Shown piece after piece: positions 61,180 through 64,000 of a stretch of DNA of 64,000 nt (positions within the stretch are counted from its first letter, which is position 1; each line of letters opens with the position of its first letter). The DNA is taken from NCBI GenBank assembly GCA_044356555.1, contig JBIKWB010000019.1, positions 1 to 64,000 on the forward strand. Reading direction: 5' to 3'. This DNA is from Tous-C4FEB sp044356555. Its GTDB lineage: Bacteria; Verrucomicrobiota; Verrucomicrobiia; Opitutales; Opitutaceae. The notes below the pieces were generated by a model. The model did no database searches, was not told the DNA's origin, and saw nothing but the letters and a program-made list of their open reading frames with translations. The position numbers and the translations under genes were made by a program.

Positions 61180-62664
61180 GAATGGCGCTAAGTTAAGGCA
61201 GATTGTTACCGGTTCGTAACACGGCGGTGAGAGGCTGGCTGGCAGAGTGGAGCGATGGCGAAAACCATCATCGGCGAGGCGGTGGAATCGGGCGCGGCCG
61301 AAAGGGCCGAAGGCCGTGTGACGGGCGAACGATTGCGGAAGAAGGCAAAGAATCTGGACGGCTTGGCGCGATTGGTCGGCGGGTTCATCCCGCCGGAGAT
61401 CTTCGCGGGTGAGCGCGATCGGGTCTACAGCCCATGGGTCACGTTTGTGGCGTTTCTCGGGCAGGTGCTCACGCGCGAGAGCGCCTGCCGGAATGCGGTG
61501 CGCCAGGTGCAGGCCTGGTGCCTGGCCGAGCGACGGCCCGTGCCGGACGAGAACACCAGCGGGTATTGTCAGGCGAGGGCCCGGCTCGATCTGGATCAGC
61601 TGAAAGAGGCCCACGAGCACCTGATACAGTGGTTCGCCGGCTCAGGCGCACCGGCGAGCTGGCTCGGGCGTCAGGTCCGCGTGCTGGACGGTTGCGGTGT
61701 GTCGATGCCCGACACCGCCCAGAACCGGGAACGGTGGCCCTATGCCGGAGGGCAAAAACCGGGTTGCGGATTCCCGACGGCGCAACTCGTCGGTCTGTTC
61801 TCGTCTGTTCTCGTTGGCCACGGGCCAACTGACGCGGTTTGCTTTCGCTGACTGGAAAGCTCACGAGATCCCGTTGGCTCGGCAGTTGGTGCCGTGGATC
61901 GAACCCAAAGAGATCGTGCTGGCCGACCGGGGTTTCTGCGGCTGGGGCTTCATCGCGCTGTTGCAGCGCAAACAAGCCGACGTGGTGCTGCGACTCCATC
62001 AGCTCCGACGCCCGCAGCGCGGCCGCGTCACTTGGCCGAAGCCCCAGCGCAGCAGCGACACGTGGGACCAGAGCCTTTGGGCCGAGCTGCCCGACGAACT
62101 CGCCTTGCGGATGGTCACTTTCCTGGTCGATGTGAAGGGCTTCCGGACCAAGGAGGTCACCGTCGTCACGACGCTTCTGGACGAAGAAAAATACCCCGAC
62201 GCAGCCATCGCCGAACTCTACCGCCGGCGTTGGGCGGTGGAACTCTTCTTCCGTGAAATCAAAACGGCGTTGGGGCTCGACGTGCTCCGCTGCCAGTCGC
62301 CCGAGCTGATCGAAAAAGAGGTCTGGATGCAGGTGATCGCCTACAACGTGATCCGCGCTCTGATGTGCGAGGCGGCCAAAGTTCATCGCGTTGCGGTCGA
62401 TCAGCTCAGCTTCAAAGGCACTGTCGCCACCCTGCGCTAGTGGACTCCGCTGCTTGCTCCGGCTCTGTTCGTCTCCCGGCTCGCTCGCCGGGAACTGCTT
62501 CGCGTCATCGCCGCCGATCTCGTGCCCCGCCGGCCTGACCGCTCCGAACCCCGCGCCGTCAAACGCCGCCCCAAGAGCTACCAATTGCTCTCAAAACCTA
62601 GACATGAAATGGTCGTCTCCCCCTCAAGAAATCAAAAATAACCGCCCTTAACTTAGCGCCATTC
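61180..62664 (+). mobile_element. IS4-family insertion sequence
   Basis: 1485-bp element with 19-bp terminal inverted repeats: GAATGGCGCTAAGTTAAGG at 61180-61198 and its complement at 62646-62664. An 11-bp direct repeat flanks it. It carries one transposase reading frame, now broken. The clean ends and the target repeat show it moved here recently, although the transposase is dead. Confidence 0.93.
61255..62641 (+). pseudogene. IS4-family transposase, frameshifted and amber-mutated
   Basis: DDE transposase of the IS4 family. The first part (61255 on) reads RVLDGCGVSMPDT with the first Asp. A 10-bp tandem duplication TCTGTTCTCG (61794-61803, 61804-61813) then shifts the frame. The second part continues with VLADRGFCGWG (second Asp) and the YREK signature YRRRWAVELFFREIK with the Glu. 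A TAG at 62438-62440 interrupts the C-terminus (ATLR-stop-WTPLLA); CAG is the likely ancestral codon. The frame then runs to TAA 62639-62641. Removing the duplicated 10 bp and the stop would restore a complete protein. Confidence 0.92.
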
Positions 62665-62675
62665 CGGCCAGACCC
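62665..62675 (+). repeat. Target site duplication, right
   Basis: CGGCCAGACCC, identical to 61169-61179. Confidence 0.9.
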
Positions 62676-62695
62676 CTTTTCGCCCCCCCCCTGCA
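62672..62695 (+). repeat. C-rich repeat, copy 2
   Basis: ACCCCTTTTCG, a run of C, then CTGCA. Nearly identical to 60163-60185. Confidence 0.6.
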
Positions 62696-62719
62696 GGCCG
62701 TTTTTAAGCCGAACCGAAG
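62696..62719 (+). repeat. 24-bp repeat, copy 2
   Basis: Twenty-two of 24 bases match 60072-60095. The two copies bracket the second PIN pair and the IS. Confidence 0.75.
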
Positions 62720-62754
62720 AAGTAGGTTTGCCCCCCTTCGGATCGCTCCCCCCG

Positions 62755-64000
62755 TTACGGCAGCTCGTAAATCTCAACCAGCGCTTCACCCACGCCGCCA
62801 TCAGCGCCGGACACTTGAACGGTATAGCCTCCTGCTGCCAATGATACCGCGATGGCCGCATCTCTGCTGCCTGCAGTCAGGCCGAAAGCTCCGACGGAGG
62901 AAAACGCGGTCGAGAGGGTCGCAGCCCAATTATCGTTTTCGCCGATCTTGGTGGAACCTTGGTAAATCTCTAGTTTGGGGTCGGCCAATACACTCGGCAC
63001 CCCGAAGACGCCCAAGGTTGGTCCTACGGCGCGGATTAACAGGTTGCGTTTGCCTTCACCCGACAGGCTGAAACCAGCGATCAAGATGTTCGCCCCTGTG
63101 CCAACTCGGTTGCGGGCGGACAAACTGGTAAATCTTTGGGCATCGCCGCTGCCCACATCATAACCTTCAACCAGCACGGCTCCGGCGGCGGGACCGGAGA
63201 CGTGAGCGGTCCTGCCGCCGTTAATGGAGGCAACCAAAGCAGCATCGAGACTGGTCGCCGAGGCGTAGGCAAATGCACCCGCTGAGGTGAAGGTGGCGGC
63301 CAGACTCGGACTCCCGCCCCAATTATCGTTGGAGGTAGTCAGGGTCAGACCGCTGTACAGATCGAGCTTCGGGTCCACCATGGTCTCGGGCACGCCGAAC
63401 GCGCCGAGCGTAGGACCAGCAGCGCGGAGTAGTACGTTCTTGGCTCCGCCCGACATGGTGAACCCAACGATTAAAATTTGATTGGCCGCGAGCGCCGTTC
63501 GCACCGCTAGGCTGTATAAGCGAGGCGCAAGAATTTTGAGTTCGATCGGATTACTGGTAACAGAACCCGCACTGTTGGTCACTACTACGGTATAGCTCCC
63601 AGCGTCTGTAGTTTGCGTCGATGCGATGGTGTAGGTAGAAGACGTCGCTCCGCTGATGGAGGAACCGTCTTTCTTCCATTGGTAAGCGAAAGGGGATGTT
63701 CCACTGGCTACTGCAGAGAAGCTCGCTGCGCCGCCAGAGATGACGGTGCTTGAGCTCGGCTGCGTCGTAATCGCTGGTGCAAATGCGAGCGTGGCGGCAT
63801 CAGAAAGGAGTCCTTTGTAAACATTCACCGCTGTGCTGCGATTGGTTATCGTGCCATCGCCCAACCGACCGAAAAGATTGTAACCCATCGCCCACAGCGT
63901 GCCGTCGGTCTTCACGTACATCGTGTGATCGTCGCCCGCAGCTACGCTGGCCACGCCCGTGGCCACTCGCACCGCCGAGCTGCGATTGGTCGTCGTGCCG
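62755..64000 (-). CDS. RCC1-repeat and Ig-like domain protein, C-terminal part
   Basis: Partial gene that enters at the right edge; 415 codons are visible. The visible N-terminal end is RCC1-type repeat (AAGDDHTMYVKTDGTLWAMG). An Ig-like I-set domain follows (about SPFAYQWKKDG... DAGSYTVVVTNSAG). The C-terminus holds two copies of a repeat typical of verrucomicrobial surface proteins: VGFTMSGGAKNVLLRAAGPTLGAFGVP and AGFSLSGEGKRNLLIRAVGPTLGVFGVP (each quoted in part), each with a DPKL.(L/I)Y.G unit. Stop TAA at 62755-62757. Probably exported or surface-bound; base composition is less GC-rich than the rest. Confidence 0.87.
   Translation of the reverse strand, partial: GTTTNRSSAVRVATGVASVAAGDDHTMYVKTDGTLWAMGYNLFGRLGDGTITNRSTAVNVYKGLLSDAATLAFAPAITTQPSSSTVISGGAASFSAVASGTSPFAYQWKKDGSSISGATSSTYTIASTQTTDAGSYTVVVTNSAGSVTSNPIELKILAPRLYSLAVRTALAANQILIVGFTMSGGAKNVLLRAAGPTLGAFGVPETMVDPKLDLYSGLTLTTSNDNWGGSPSLAATFTSAGAFAYASATSLDAALVASINGGRTAHVSGPAAGAVLVEGYDVGSGDAQRFTSLSARNRVGTGANILIAGFSLSGEGKRNLLIRAVGPTLGVFGVPSVLADPKLEIYQGSTKIGENDNWAATLSTAFSSVGAFGLTAGSRDAAIAVSLAAGGYTVQVSGADGGVGEALVEIYELP

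Noticed and set aside
61794..62440. Programmed frameshift in the IS transposase
   Set aside because: The shift coincides with an exact 10-bp tandem duplication and there is a separate amber codon; no slippery heptamer was seen. Mutation explains it better.
1..64000. CRISPR arrays, tRNA and rRNA genes
   Set aside because: No regularly spaced direct repeats, no T-loop-like GGTTCGAATCC pattern in a cloverleaf context and no rRNA-like blocks were seen by eye; a covariance-model scan would be decisive.

Overview
The window is GC-rich, densely coded DNA from a Gram-negative bacterium. The best match is a verrucomicrobial lineage close to Opitutaceae, but this is inferred from gene content because there is no rRNA or other marker gene. 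The supporting content is two TonB-dependent receptors of about 1050 residues, two DUF1080 proteins, a Tat-exported Gfo/Idh/MocA oxidoreductase, a heparinase II/III protein with a sodium:solute symporter, LacI-regulator tails, sulfatase debris, and an RCC1/Ig-like protein with verrucomicrobial C-terminal repeats. Almost every gene has a long antisense shadow frame, which is a codon-bias effect.

Layout. 1-1404 (-): end of a Gfo/Idh/MocA operon. 1658-8803: a divergent ArsR regulator and an eight-gene set in which a complete RND efflux pump sits among small DUF2892/DUF6132 membrane proteins and a rhodanese. 9180-20022: catabolic genes in three blocks (heparinase, symporter, cysteine hydrolase, DegT; then divergent DegT with two amidohydrolases; then epimerase with a DapA-like aldolase). 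20112-27545: exported rhodanese, a secreted alpha/alpha protein, a PuuD-like urate hydroxylase, PdxST (vitamin B6), PrmB, a site-2 protease and a TPR protein. 28060-34616: a broken ATPase, a desaturase, two flavin 2-hydroxyacid oxidases, a LacI remnant, a lipoprotein and a prepilin peptidase. 34814-43369: DUF1080, an ABC exporter, a protein with three copies of an unrecognised module, an esterase, a pseudouridine synthase, a YhbY protein and a CARF/RtcR-like regulator whose AAA+ domain is degenerate. 43485-50224: a translationally coupled operon of a CapA-like protein, a TonB receptor, an N-formylglutamate amidohydrolase and an AbgT transporter. 50291-54051: RDD protein, 2-hydroxyacid dehydrogenase, Apt and an agarase-like hydrolase.

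54103-64000 is the accessory end. It holds truncated LacI and sulfatase genes, a palindromic mini-element, a TonB receptor flanked by a 37-bp direct repeat, two PIN-domain toxin-antitoxin pairs (one with an unrecognised 59-residue partner), and an IS4-family element with a perfect 11-bp target duplication whose transposase is killed by a 10-bp tandem duplication and an amber codon. The RCC1 gene runs off the right edge.

The findings most worth following are the CARF regulator with a dead AAA+ domain, the CapA/TonB/FGase/AbgT operon, the ArsR-rhodanese-RND cluster, the triple-module protein, and several families of structured intergenic repeats. No CRISPR array, tRNA or rRNA was seen.
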